From contig JAEDDP010000001.1 of NCBI GenBank assembly GCA_016297965.1, forward strand, positions 124,001 to 188,000: 64,000 nt of DNA, read 5' to 3'. Positions 41,818 to 49,503 of this stretch are shown here, in pieces. Below the pieces are notes generated by a model that was not told the DNA's origin, did no database searches, and worked only from the letters and a program-made list of their open reading frames with translations. Position numbers and translations under genes: made by a program. How positions within the stretch are numbered: the stretch's first letter is position 1; every line of letters begins with the position of its first letter. Origin of the DNA: Alphaproteobacteria bacterium. GTDB taxonomy: Bacteria > Pseudomonadota > Alphaproteobacteria > Rs-D84 > CACZYB01.

Positions 41818-43323
41818 TTAATCATCCAAAGTTGTAAATTCTGTTTGGTTTAGTTCCTTATTTTCTTCCCTTCCAAGCATCTTTTTAAGGGCAGTTTTTG
41901 AAAGGTTTACGTTTTCATTTTCCATATCGTAATCAATTGTTTTATATTCAATGGTTGCATTTTCACCAACACCGGTTTTGCGAACCTCAATTATACGATA
42001 TTGTTTTTTCTCGCTTTCCTCAGGTGTGAGAAGAAGGTATTTCCCGGTTTTAAGTTCAGATTTCTTTTCCTTTAATGTACTATCGGAAATATCACCGCTT
42101 AGTGTAAGTACGGCAATGCTTGTATCCGTATTAACATCTTCATCTTTTACACCACCAATGATACCTTCACGGGAAAGCTTATTCATACGGTTTTCACCAA
42201 CGATAACAGATGCCTGGTTAAAGGTCCAGGTTTGTGCGCCCTTTAATCCACCCTGTTCATCAATTGCCCGAGCAAGAGATGACTTTTCACGGGAAACCTG
42301 AATATCGGTTTGATGCATTGTTGCGGTATATTCGGAACCGCAGGCAGGTCCAACTTCGTTTAGGTGAGTGTTTAGAATTTGGGTTATTTTTACCTCCCAA
42401 TCGTTGGATTTGTCAGTAATTTTTCCATCCAAATAATTACTTACAACTTCAATTCCATCGGCAGGGCTTAATTTTCCGGCATTTATATATAGTCGTGGAA
42501 TGTCGGTTGGGAAAATTATACCCTTTTGTTCCTCATCCCCAAAGAGTTTGGTCCATTTTGCTTGGAGACCAGCAATTCCGCAAAGGCTGTTTAACTTGCT
42601 TTCAATAGAATCAACCGCACCGGTTGCACGTCCGGCGGAAAGTACGGCCTGAAAACATTCGTTTGATGCCTCCGCCACAACACGTTTAAGTTTGCAATTT
42701 GGTGAATTTGCACCGGTTATTTGGTAATCATCGGCAATGCTTTTTGTTAAATCCTCAGTAAACATATAGCAAGCCTTATCATACTCATACGCCTGACCTT
42801 CAATATATACGGTAATGCCAGAAGTATCAAAGTTTATGAAAAGGTCGTTTGCATCATAACATTTAAGTTTACCATCTTCGCCAATGCCGTTGTTGAAATA
42901 AGATTCATCACAGGCATTTTGAATTGCATTTATAAGGGCATTTCCACAAGCCTTTCTTTGTGAAACGGCAAAAGAATCACTCTTTTTAATACATTCATTC
43001 GTGTTTGATGCATTTATTATATAATTTGTTTCATCAACACATTCGCATGCGGTTCCGGCGGAATTTTTTCTGGCATTTGCACCACATTTAAGGAAAGCAG
43101 TTGTTTTTTTACCGATACATGCCGGATCGCCAGGTTTTGCACACTTTATTGTCTTTATTCCGGATGTTGTATTTTTAAGTCCGGTGGAAGTTTGTGCGTT
43201 CGTTGCGGAATAAATTGAACGGGCGGATCTTCGGTTTGTACGTGCAGAATAAACATCACTACCAATTAGAAGTAATGGTAGAGCCATAATTTTTATATAA
43301 AAGTTTTTGTTCATTTTTTTCAT
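41818..43323 (-). CDS. Exported Cys-containing protein, paralogue family member C
   Basis: The 501-residue protein has a signal peptide (ending IGSDVYSA), an Arg/Ser-rich segment (RTNRRSARSIYSA) and then an additional Cys motif block (KTIKCAKPGDPACIGKK...FLKCGANARKNSAGTACECVD). The family core follows: RKACGNALINAIQNAC, SPNCKLKRVVAEASNECFQAV, SLCGIAGLQAKW, EVGPACGSEYTATM and SSLARAIDEQGGLKG. It is the first gene of the exported cluster and diverges from trcR. Function unknown; likely periplasmic or surface-exposed. Confidence 0.7.
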   Translation of the reverse strand: MKKMNKNFYIKIMALPLLLIGSDVYSARTNRRSARSIYSATNAQTSTGLKNTTSGIKTIKCAKPGDPACIGKKTTAFLKCGANARKNSAGTACECVDETNYIINASNTNECIKKSDSFAVSQRKACGNALINAIQNACDESYFNNGIGEDGKLKCYDANDLFINFDTSGITVYIEGQAYEYDKACYMFTEDLTKSIADDYQITGANSPNCKLKRVVAEASNECFQAVLSAGRATGAVDSIESKLNSLCGIAGLQAKWTKLFGDEEQKGIIFPTDIPRLYINAGKLSPADGIEVVSNYLDGKITDKSNDWEVKITQILNTHLNEVGPACGSEYTATMHQTDIQVSREKSSLARAIDEQGGLKGAQTWTFNQASVIVGENRMNKLSREGIIGGVKDEDVNTDTSIAVLTLSGDISDSTLKEKKSELKTGKYLLLTPEESEKKQYRIIEVRKTGVGENATIEYKTIDYDMENENVNLSKTALKKMLGREENKELNQTEFTTLDD

Positions 43324-43491
43324 ACTTTTATCCTGATATTTTCCATTATACCTTTTTTTTAACCCTTAATCAATAAAATAATTATTTTTTCATTTTTTGA
43401 ATAAAAGCTTGAAAAATTGTAAAAATAAGTATAAATTGTAGATAATTTTTTTAATAATTGTGGATTTATCCATTATTTATAGGAGTTTATT

Positions 43492-44103
43492 ATGGTTGGA
43501 AAAATTTTAATGCCAAAGGCAACAGCAGTGTGGTTGATTGATAATACCGCTTTGACTTTTGAACAAATTGCAGATTTTTGTGGTATGCATGTTCTTGAAG
43601 TGCAGGCTTTGGCTGATAGGGAACAAACTGATTATGTTGTTGGTTCAAGTCCGATTTTGAATGGAATGCTTTCAAAGGAAGATATTGAAAAGTGTGAAGC
43701 AGATCCAAATGCAAAACTTACCCTTAGCAAGAATTCAGAGGAGTTTTTGAAGAAAAGCCGTGAGGTTAAATCAAGATATACTCCTATGGCACACAGACAA
43801 AATCGTCCGGATGCAATTGCATGGATTTTGAAAAATCATCCAAATATTTCTGATGCACAAATTTGTAAGTTGGTAAGAACAACTAAGGCAACAATTGAAG
43901 CTATTCGCGACAGAACACATAAGGCGATTGCGGATATTCAACCAAGAAATCCAGTATTACTTGGTATTTGTTCTGAATTTGATTTAACAAAAGCTATTGT
44001 TGATGCCAATAAAAAGGCTGAGGTTGCACAAAAAAGAGCCGAAGCTGTGGCAAAGAAAGTTGCCGAAAAGACGGCAGACGAAGAATTTGTTGAAGAAAAA
44101 TAG
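43492..44103 (+). CDS. DUF1013 cell-cycle transcriptional regulator (TrcR-like)
   Basis: The 203-residue protein matches the DUF1013 family: MVGKILMPKATAVWLIDNTALTFEQIADFCGMHVLEVQALAD, then RPDAIAWILKNHPNISDAQICKLVRTTKATIEAIRDRTH, both with the look of helix-turn-helix elements, and IQPRNPVLLGICSE. Family members in alphaproteobacteria are described as the cell-cycle regulator TrcR. The Ala/Lys-rich C-terminal helix is typical. An AGGAG ribosome-binding site precedes it. It is near rpoD but has a separate promoter region. Confidence 0.85.
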   Translation: MVGKILMPKATAVWLIDNTALTFEQIADFCGMHVLEVQALADREQTDYVVGSSPILNGMLSKEDIEKCEADPNAKLTLSKNSEEFLKKSREVKSRYTPMAHRQNRPDAIAWILKNHPNISDAQICKLVRTTKATIEAIRDRTHKAIADIQPRNPVLLGICSEFDLTKAIVDANKKAEVAQKRAEAVAKKVAEKTADEEFVEEK

Positions 44104-44123
44104 ACGTTTTTTGCTAAAATAAA

Positions 44124-44152
44124 TTGACTTTTGTCATAAAAAGTTTTAGAAA
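44124..44152 (+). promoter_or_regulatory. Promoter for rpoD
   Basis: TTGACT at 44124-44129 and TAGAAA at 44147-44152 are separated by 17 bases. Confidence 0.55.
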
Positions 44153-44188
44153 GAACATTGAAATATATTTCCCGTTAACCTTTAAATT

Positions 44189-46345
44189 GTGGTGTTAATA
44201 GTGTTCTTTAAAAGAAAATCAATAGAAAATCAAAATAATGTTGCTTCCAAGGATATAGAAGTTAAAGAAGAAAAGTTGGAGGCAACTTCTTCTGTATTGT
44301 CTGAGCCAACTGATGATGTAGCATCAGATTTTTTAATTTCTGGGTTATCAGATAATCTTAAAAAACTTATAAAAAAGGCACGGAAAAGAGGTTTTGTTTC
44401 CCGTGCAATGGTGGAGCAGGCGTCCGAACTTGATGGATTGTCGGCGGAGGAGGCAGAAGATGCCCTTATCCGTATTTCCGAAATTGGGGTGAATGTTCGT
44501 GAAGAATATGACGAAGGGGATGAACTTTCCCTTGACGATGATGAAGAATTGGATGAAGACGAAGATTTTGAAGAAGATGATGCCGATGAATTGGAATGTA
44601 AAACTTCGTCTGATGATGACAGACTTTATGGTGTAAGCAAGTTAACAATTGAGCATAACCCTGCGATGAAGGAGTTTTTGTCTTCACATCAGGGGGATGA
44701 TGACGAAATTAAATTCGTTGAAAGTAGGAGTAGTGATCCAGTAAGAAATTACCTTCGCACAATGGGTTCCATTGAACTTTTTTCACGTGCCGGTGAAATT
44801 GCAATTGCAAAGCGAATTGAAGCTGGACGAAAGCTTATGATTGAAGGACTTTGCGACAGCCCGATGACCGTTAAAAAAATTCTTGGCTGGTATAACAGCC
44901 TTGTAAAGGAAGAAATGCAACTTCGCGATATTATCAATCTTGATTTGATGTATGGTGATGTGTTTATGGATAAGGAAACCGTTGATGAGGAAGATCTTGA
45001 AGAAGAGGAAAATTCTTCTGGTGATGCCTTTGATGATTTGGATGATGAAAACCTTGACGAAGCAGAATTGTATGAAGATAGTTCACAGGTTCCAGTTAAT
45101 GCGATGGAAGAATCACTTCGTCCAACGGTTATTGAAACATTTGAAAATATTAAAAAGATTTATGCAAAGCTTAGCCGTCTTGAAGATAAGCAAAGTGCAG
45201 ATAAAACAAAGGTTGATTTGGCAACATTTAAGTCAAAGCATTCAAAACTTTATTCCGAACTTGTTTCCTATATGGCGACAATAAAGCTTAATGACGCAAG
45301 GATTACAGAACTTCTTGATGAAATGACAGACAAGAACAGAAAGCTTTTGTCATTGGAAGGACGTCTTTTAAGACTTGCCGAAAATTCAAGAATTAAAAGG
45401 GAAGATTTCCTTGAAAAATACAATGCGACTGGTTTAACCGATGCCTGGATAAAAAAAGTTTCAAAAATTTCATCAAAGGATTGGAAACGTTTTACAACTG
45501 TGCATATTGATGAAATTAACCGTATTAAGGGTGAAATGCAGTTGATTGAAGATGAAACTGGTCTTCCATTAAAAGAATATAAAACCGTGGTTGAAGTTGT
45601 TCGTAAGGGTGAACGGTTTGAATCCACCGCAAAGAAGGAAATGATTGAGGCGAATCTTCGTTTGGTTATTTCTATTGCAAAGAAGTATACGAATCGTGGA
45701 CTTCAATTCCTTGATTTGGTTCAGGAAGGTAATATTGGTTTGATGAAGGCGGTTGATAAGTTTGAATATCGTCGTGGGTATAAATTTTCTACTTATGCAA
45801 CATGGTGGATAAGACAGGCTATTACTCGTTCTATTGCAGACCAGGCAAGAACTATACGTATACCGGTACATATGATTGAAACAATTACAAAGTTGAAAAA
45901 AACATCACGTGTAATGATGCAGGATATGGGTCGTGAACCAACACCAGAAGAATTGGCAAAGAAAATTGGGATGCCAATTGATAGGGTAAGAAAGGTTTTA
46001 CGTATTGCAAAGTCCCCAATTTCATTGGAAACACCGGTTGGTGATGATGAAGATAGTTCATTCAGAGATTTCCTTGAAGATAAGAATGTGGTTAAACCTC
46101 TTGATGCGGTTGTTAACAGCAACCTTCGTGAAATTACATCACAGGTTCTTTCAACACTTACCCCAAGGGAAGAAAGAGTTTTAAGAATGCGTTTTGGTAT
46201 TGGTATGAATAGCGATCATACATTGGAGGAGGTTGGTAAACAATTTTCCGTTACCCGTGAACGTATTCGTCAGATTGAGGCAAAGGCCCTTCGCAAATTA
46301 AAGCATCCGACGAGGGCAAAAAAGCTTAAAACTTTTGTTGAATAA
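44189..46345 (+). CDS. rpoD: RNA polymerase sigma factor RpoD (sigma-70)
   Basis: The 718-residue protein shows region 1.1 (LKKLIKKARKRGFVSRAMVEQA), a very acidic stretch (about 105-135), the sigma-70 non-conserved region, region 2 (EANLRLVISIAKKYTNRGLQFLDLVQEGNIGLMKAVDKFEYRRGYKFSTYATWWIRQAI) and region 3. Region 4 follows (LEEVGKQFSVTRERIRQIEAKALRKL). It is the primary sigma factor. No ATG fits: the start must be one of GTG 44189, 44192 or 44201, and no strong Shine-Dalgarno is visible, so translation initiation may be limited. A promoter and terminator enclose the gene. Confidence 0.95.
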   Translation: MVLIVFFKRKSIENQNNVASKDIEVKEEKLEATSSVLSEPTDDVASDFLISGLSDNLKKLIKKARKRGFVSRAMVEQASELDGLSAEEAEDALIRISEIGVNVREEYDEGDELSLDDDEELDEDEDFEEDDADELECKTSSDDDRLYGVSKLTIEHNPAMKEFLSSHQGDDDEIKFVESRSSDPVRNYLRTMGSIELFSRAGEIAIAKRIEAGRKLMIEGLCDSPMTVKKILGWYNSLVKEEMQLRDIINLDLMYGDVFMDKETVDEEDLEEEENSSGDAFDDLDDENLDEAELYEDSSQVPVNAMEESLRPTVIETFENIKKIYAKLSRLEDKQSADKTKVDLATFKSKHSKLYSELVSYMATIKLNDARITELLDEMTDKNRKLLSLEGRLLRLAENSRIKREDFLEKYNATGLTDAWIKKVSKISSKDWKRFTTVHIDEINRIKGEMQLIEDETGLPLKEYKTVVEVVRKGERFESTAKKEMIEANLRLVISIAKKYTNRGLQFLDLVQEGNIGLMKAVDKFEYRRGYKFSTYATWWIRQAITRSIADQARTIRIPVHMIETITKLKKTSRVMMQDMGREPTPEELAKKIGMPIDRVRKVLRIAKSPISLETPVGDDEDSSFRDFLEDKNVVKPLDAVVNSNLREITSQVLSTLTPREERVLRMRFGIGMNSDHTLEEVGKQFSVTRERIRQIEAKALRKLKHPTRAKKLKTFVE

Positions 46346-46352
46346 ATTAAAA

Positions 46353-46371
46353 GCCTCCCACCATGGAGGTT
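46353..46371 (+). terminator. rpoD terminator
   Basis: CCTCC / GGAGG stem around CACCAT, followed by TTTTTT. Confidence 0.8.
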
Positions 46372-46384
46372 TTTTAATATTTAC

Positions 46385-46412
46385 TTGACTTTTAATACAA
46401 AAATATTATTAT
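46385..46412 (+). promoter_or_regulatory. Promoter for the HTH-repeat genes
   Basis: TTGACT at 46385-46390 and TATTAT at 46407-46412, spacer 16. The following GTCTAAATAA nearly repeats the sequence after the promoter at 10734. Confidence 0.6.
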
Positions 46413-46439
46413 GTCTAAATAATTTAATTAGGAGTTAAA

Positions 46440-46679
46440 ATGAAACAAGTAAATACAGTATCTGATTTGGCGACTTTACATAAACAACATATGCGGGAAA
46501 TTTGTATGTTTATACAATCCGAAATAGAAAAGGGTGGCGATCCGGTTATGGTTGTACGAAAGGTAAGCCACAGTCTTGATATGTCATCATGTGATATTTA
46601 CAGATTTAACAGGCACGAAGGTTATATTTTCAGTCAATATTTTGGAAATCATATTTCAAAGTTTAGTAAGGGTAGATAA
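46440..46679 (+). CDS. Single helix-turn-helix-like protein
   Basis: The 79-residue protein looks like one unit of the repeat found four times in the next protein: MREICMFIQSEIEKGGDPVMVVRKVSHSLDMSSCDIYRFNRHEGYIF has the same spacing, with IYRFNR where the larger protein has IY(A/K/T)WN. An AGGAG ribosome-binding site precedes it, and the next gene starts two bases after the stop. It is probably a small DNA-binding partner. Family not recognised beyond resemblance to transposase-type HTH (HTH_8/Tnp8-like) modules. Confidence 0.65.
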   Translation: MKQVNTVSDLATLHKQHMREICMFIQSEIEKGGDPVMVVRKVSHSLDMSSCDIYRFNRHEGYIFSQYFGNHISKFSKGR

Positions 46680-46681
46680 TT

Positions 46682-47398
46682 ATGAGACAAGTATACGATG
46701 AAGGTAAAAAGAAAAGCATTTGTTTAGAAGTGAAAAACTTGCAGGATGAAGATAAATCTTCGTTGTCGGATATTTTATCGGGTATTTGTGAAAAGTATAA
46801 TGTCGGAACAAATGAAGTTTATGCATGGAACAAAAAGTTTGGAATGATTTTTGATAATAATCTTTTTTCAAAGGAAGAAAAGTTTCAAATTTGTTATATC
46901 GTTGCGGAACTTATTCTTTGTAATGTTGGTATTGCTGAGGCGGTTTCTCTCCTTGCACAAAAAAATGGTATTGAAAAGCATGCAATCTATAAATGGAATA
47001 GAGAGCTTAAACTTTTTAAAACATCAAAAAAATATACCGATGAAGAAAAGAAAAATATCTGTCGTCAGATTGCGGTGCTTGCACATGGTGCAGATAATCC
47101 CGCATTTGCAGTGCGGATGATGGCGGAAAAATATGATGTGTCTGTTAAATCAATATATACATGGAATCAAAAATACAGGATTTTTTCAACGATTGATAAT
47201 GGAAGAACAACACCTTTTGGTCGTGAATTTTGTATTAAAGTCCTTAAAGAAGTGGCTGAGCTTGGCGGTAATGTTCCGGCGATAGAAGCGGTTGCAAAAA
47301 AGTATGATATTTCTTTTTCCGCGATATATGCATGGAATCGTATATATAAGGTTTTTATGACAAGAACTTTGTTGTTATCGGATAAAAATAGCCGATAG
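46682..47398 (+). CDS. Protein of four tandem HTH-like repeats
   Basis: The 238-residue protein is made of four related units of about 50-60 residues, each ending in a near-identical motif: EVYAWNKKFGMI, AIYKWNRELKLF, SIYTWNQKYRIF and AIYAWNRIYKVF. Each unit has a helix with I-C(R/Y), a second helix (AVxxxAxKYD-type: AVSLLAQKNGI, AVRMMAEKYDV, AIEAVAKKYDI) and the recognition-like helix, the pattern of IS3/transposase-8 HTH domains. No catalytic transposase domain or inverted repeats are present. I infer a multivalent DNA-binding regulator, co-transcribed with the single-unit protein. Family unknown to me. Confidence 0.7.
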   Translation: MRQVYDEGKKKSICLEVKNLQDEDKSSLSDILSGICEKYNVGTNEVYAWNKKFGMIFDNNLFSKEEKFQICYIVAELILCNVGIAEAVSLLAQKNGIEKHAIYKWNRELKLFKTSKKYTDEEKKNICRQIAVLAHGADNPAFAVRMMAEKYDVSVKSIYTWNQKYRIFSTIDNGRTTPFGREFCIKVLKEVAELGGNVPAIEAVAKKYDISFSAIYAWNRIYKVFMTRTLLLSDKNSR

Positions 47399-47429
47399 GA
47401 TTTCATTCTTTAAGTTTTTTTATTTCCTC

Positions 47430-47458
47430 TTGAAAAATATAACTGGTCGGTGTATATT
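47430..47458 (+). promoter_or_regulatory. Promoter for fabF
   Basis: TTGAAA at 47430-47435 and TATATT at 47453-47458 with a 17-base spacer, 34 bases before the fabF start. Confidence 0.65.
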
Positions 47459-47492
47459 TTCTTCTGACTTTATAATAAAAAGGAGTATTTTT

Positions 47493-48749
47493 ATGAGACG
47501 TGTTGTTATTACAGGTATGGGAATTGTAAGTCCTTTTGGCCGTGGCTTGAAATTTAATTGGGAAGAAGGACTTTTGAAATCTAAATCTGCTATACATAAA
47601 ATTCAGGGATTTGACACAGAAAAGTTTACAACAAAAATTGCCGGAGAAGTCCCATTTGGTGATGGGGAAGGTCAATTCAATCCGGAAAGTGTAATTCCTT
47701 TTAAAGATATTAAAAAGATGGATAAGTTTATTCAATATGCGATGGCGGCTGCGACTGATGCTATTGAAGATGCAAATTGGAAACCAGAGTCGGATGAGGA
47801 AAAATGCCGTACCGGTGTTATGATTGGTTCCGGTATTGGTGGACTTGGTACAATATATGAAACTGCAAAGGGAATGGTTGAAAAGGATACCGCAAAGGTT
47901 TCTCCTTTCTTTATTCCTGCTTCTCTTATAAACTTGGCATCCGGTCATGTTTCAATTAAGTATGGTTTTAAGGGACCGAATCATGCGGTTGTAACTGCAT
48001 GTGCTACCGGTACTCATGCTATTGGTGATGCATCAAGACTTATTGCATTGGGTGATGCCGATGTGATGGTTGCCGGTGGTGCCGAAGCTGCGGTTAATCC
48101 AATGGGGGTTGCAGGGTTCAGTGCAACAAAGGCATTATCACAACACAATGATGAACCAGAAAAGGCAAGTCGTCCTTGGGATAAGGCTCGCGATGGTTTT
48201 GTTATGAGTGAAGGTTCTGGTGTTGTTGTTTTGGAAGAATACGAACATGCAAAGGCTCGTGGTGCACATATTTATGCCGAAGTTATTGGTTATGGTATGA
48301 GTGGTGATGCATATCATATGACTGCACCGGCAAGTGATGGTAATGGTGCAAGACGTGCAATGCAAGCAGCATTAAAATCCGCAAATATAAAACCAGAAGA
48401 TGTTGATTATATAAATGCACATGGAACATCAACAATGGGTGATATGCTTGAATTTAATGCGGTGAAGGAAGTATTTTCATCGGCACTTGATAAAATTTCA
48501 ATGTCATCAACAAAGTCCGCAACTGGACATTTGCTTGGGGCTGCGGGTGCGGTGGAAGCAATATTCTGTACACTTGCAATTCGTGATCAAATTGTGCCTC
48601 CTACACTTAACCTTGATAATCCAGAGGAAGGTACAGAATGTATTGATTTGGTTCCATTTACACCAAAGAAAAGAAAGGTTGAAATTGCCCTTTCAAATTC
48701 ATTTGGATTTGGTGGAACAAATGCCTGTGTTATTTTGAAAAAGATATAG
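47493..48749 (+). CDS. fabF: 3-oxoacyl-ACP synthase II
   Basis: I use ATG 47493, which follows AAGGAG and begins RRVVITGMG as in all FabF proteins; an upstream in-frame ATG at 47430 overlaps the promoter. The 418 residues show the catalytic Cys in VTACATGTHAIGDA, His in HGTSTMGD, Lys-His region STKSATGHLLGAAGAVEA and the end NSFGFGGTNACVILKK. It condenses acyl-ACP with malonyl-ACP in fatty-acid elongation. It is monocistronic here, with acpP far away. Confidence 0.95.
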   Translation: MRRVVITGMGIVSPFGRGLKFNWEEGLLKSKSAIHKIQGFDTEKFTTKIAGEVPFGDGEGQFNPESVIPFKDIKKMDKFIQYAMAAATDAIEDANWKPESDEEKCRTGVMIGSGIGGLGTIYETAKGMVEKDTAKVSPFFIPASLINLASGHVSIKYGFKGPNHAVVTACATGTHAIGDASRLIALGDADVMVAGGAEAAVNPMGVAGFSATKALSQHNDEPEKASRPWDKARDGFVMSEGSGVVVLEEYEHAKARGAHIYAEVIGYGMSGDAYHMTAPASDGNGARRAMQAALKSANIKPEDVDYINAHGTSTMGDMLEFNAVKEVFSSALDKISMSSTKSATGHLLGAAGAVEAIFCTLAIRDQIVPPTLNLDNPEEGTECIDLVPFTPKKRKVEIALSNSFGFGGTNACVILKKI

Positions 48750-48772
48750 TTAGGTATATTTCATTTAAAAGG

Positions 48773-48787
48773 CCTCCCGCTGGGAGG
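48773..48787 (+). terminator. fabF terminator
   Basis: CCTCCC / GGGAGG stem around GCT, followed by TTTTTTTAT. Confidence 0.85.
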
Positions 48788-48865
48788 TTTTTTTATATGT
48801 TTATCTTCGTTGATTTTGGGATGAAGTGTTATTATAATTGTTGTTGCATAATGTAAGAGGGCGTG

Positions 48866-49411
48866 ATGGTTCAAAGGTGTAAGTGGTGCAATGTTAAAAA
48901 TGAATCGTATGTGAAGTATCATGATACGGAATTTGGTGTTCCGGTTTTGGATGAACGATACATTTTTGAAATGTTTATTTTGGAAACTTTTCAGGCGGGG
49001 TTGTCGTGGGAATGCGTCCTTAATAAACGATTGGATTTTGAGGTTGCATTTGATTATTTTGATATTGATAAGATTTGTGAATATGATGAGGTGAAAATTA
49101 CCAAACTCCTTAACAACCCACGACTTATCAGGAACAAACTTAAAATGAAGGCGGTGGTTAATAATGCCAAAATTTATAGGGGGATTGTAAAATTGTTTGG
49201 TTCGTTTTATGCATATTTAAAAAGCTTTGCCGGAGATAAGGTTATTTATGAGGTTGGACCGACGACTTCACCGCTTTCGAATAAGATTTCGGCAGATTTA
49301 AAATCACGTGGAATGAAGTTTGTTGGAAGTACGACAATTTATTCATTTTTACAGGCGATAGGTATTATTTACGCACACGATGAAAACTGTTATAAATACA
49401 GAAAAAACTAA
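48866..49411 (+). CDS. tag: DNA-3-methyladenine glycosylase I
   Basis: I choose ATG 48866 since the GTG three bases earlier is too close to AGAGGG. The 181-residue protein has the Tag pattern: RCKWC, YHDTEFGVPVLDERYIFEMFILETFQAGLSW, RNKLKMKAVVNNAK, VGPTTSPLSNKISADLKSRGMKFVGSTTIYSFLQAIG, and the C-terminal His/Cys pair (AHDENC) that with the N-terminal Cys and His binds zinc. It excises 3-methyladenine from DNA. It is close upstream of the lipoprotein gene, but a gap of 90 bases suggests separate expression. Confidence 0.92.
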   Translation: MVQRCKWCNVKNESYVKYHDTEFGVPVLDERYIFEMFILETFQAGLSWECVLNKRLDFEVAFDYFDIDKICEYDEVKITKLLNNPRLIRNKLKMKAVVNNAKIYRGIVKLFGSFYAYLKSFAGDKVIYEVGPTTSPLSNKISADLKSRGMKFVGSTTIYSFLQAIGIIYAHDENCYKYRKN

Positions 49412-49503
49412 GTCGTTTGTTATCATAAAATATCCTTGATTATTTTCCTTTGCCTTTATATAATTCATTTTGGGTAAGGGTAATTTTTTATAAAGAGAGA
49501 AAA

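Noticed and set aside
46682..47398. Insertion-sequence transposase orfA.
   Set aside because: The units resemble transposase HTH domains, but there is no catalytic orfB, no terminal inverted repeats and no target duplication around the gene.
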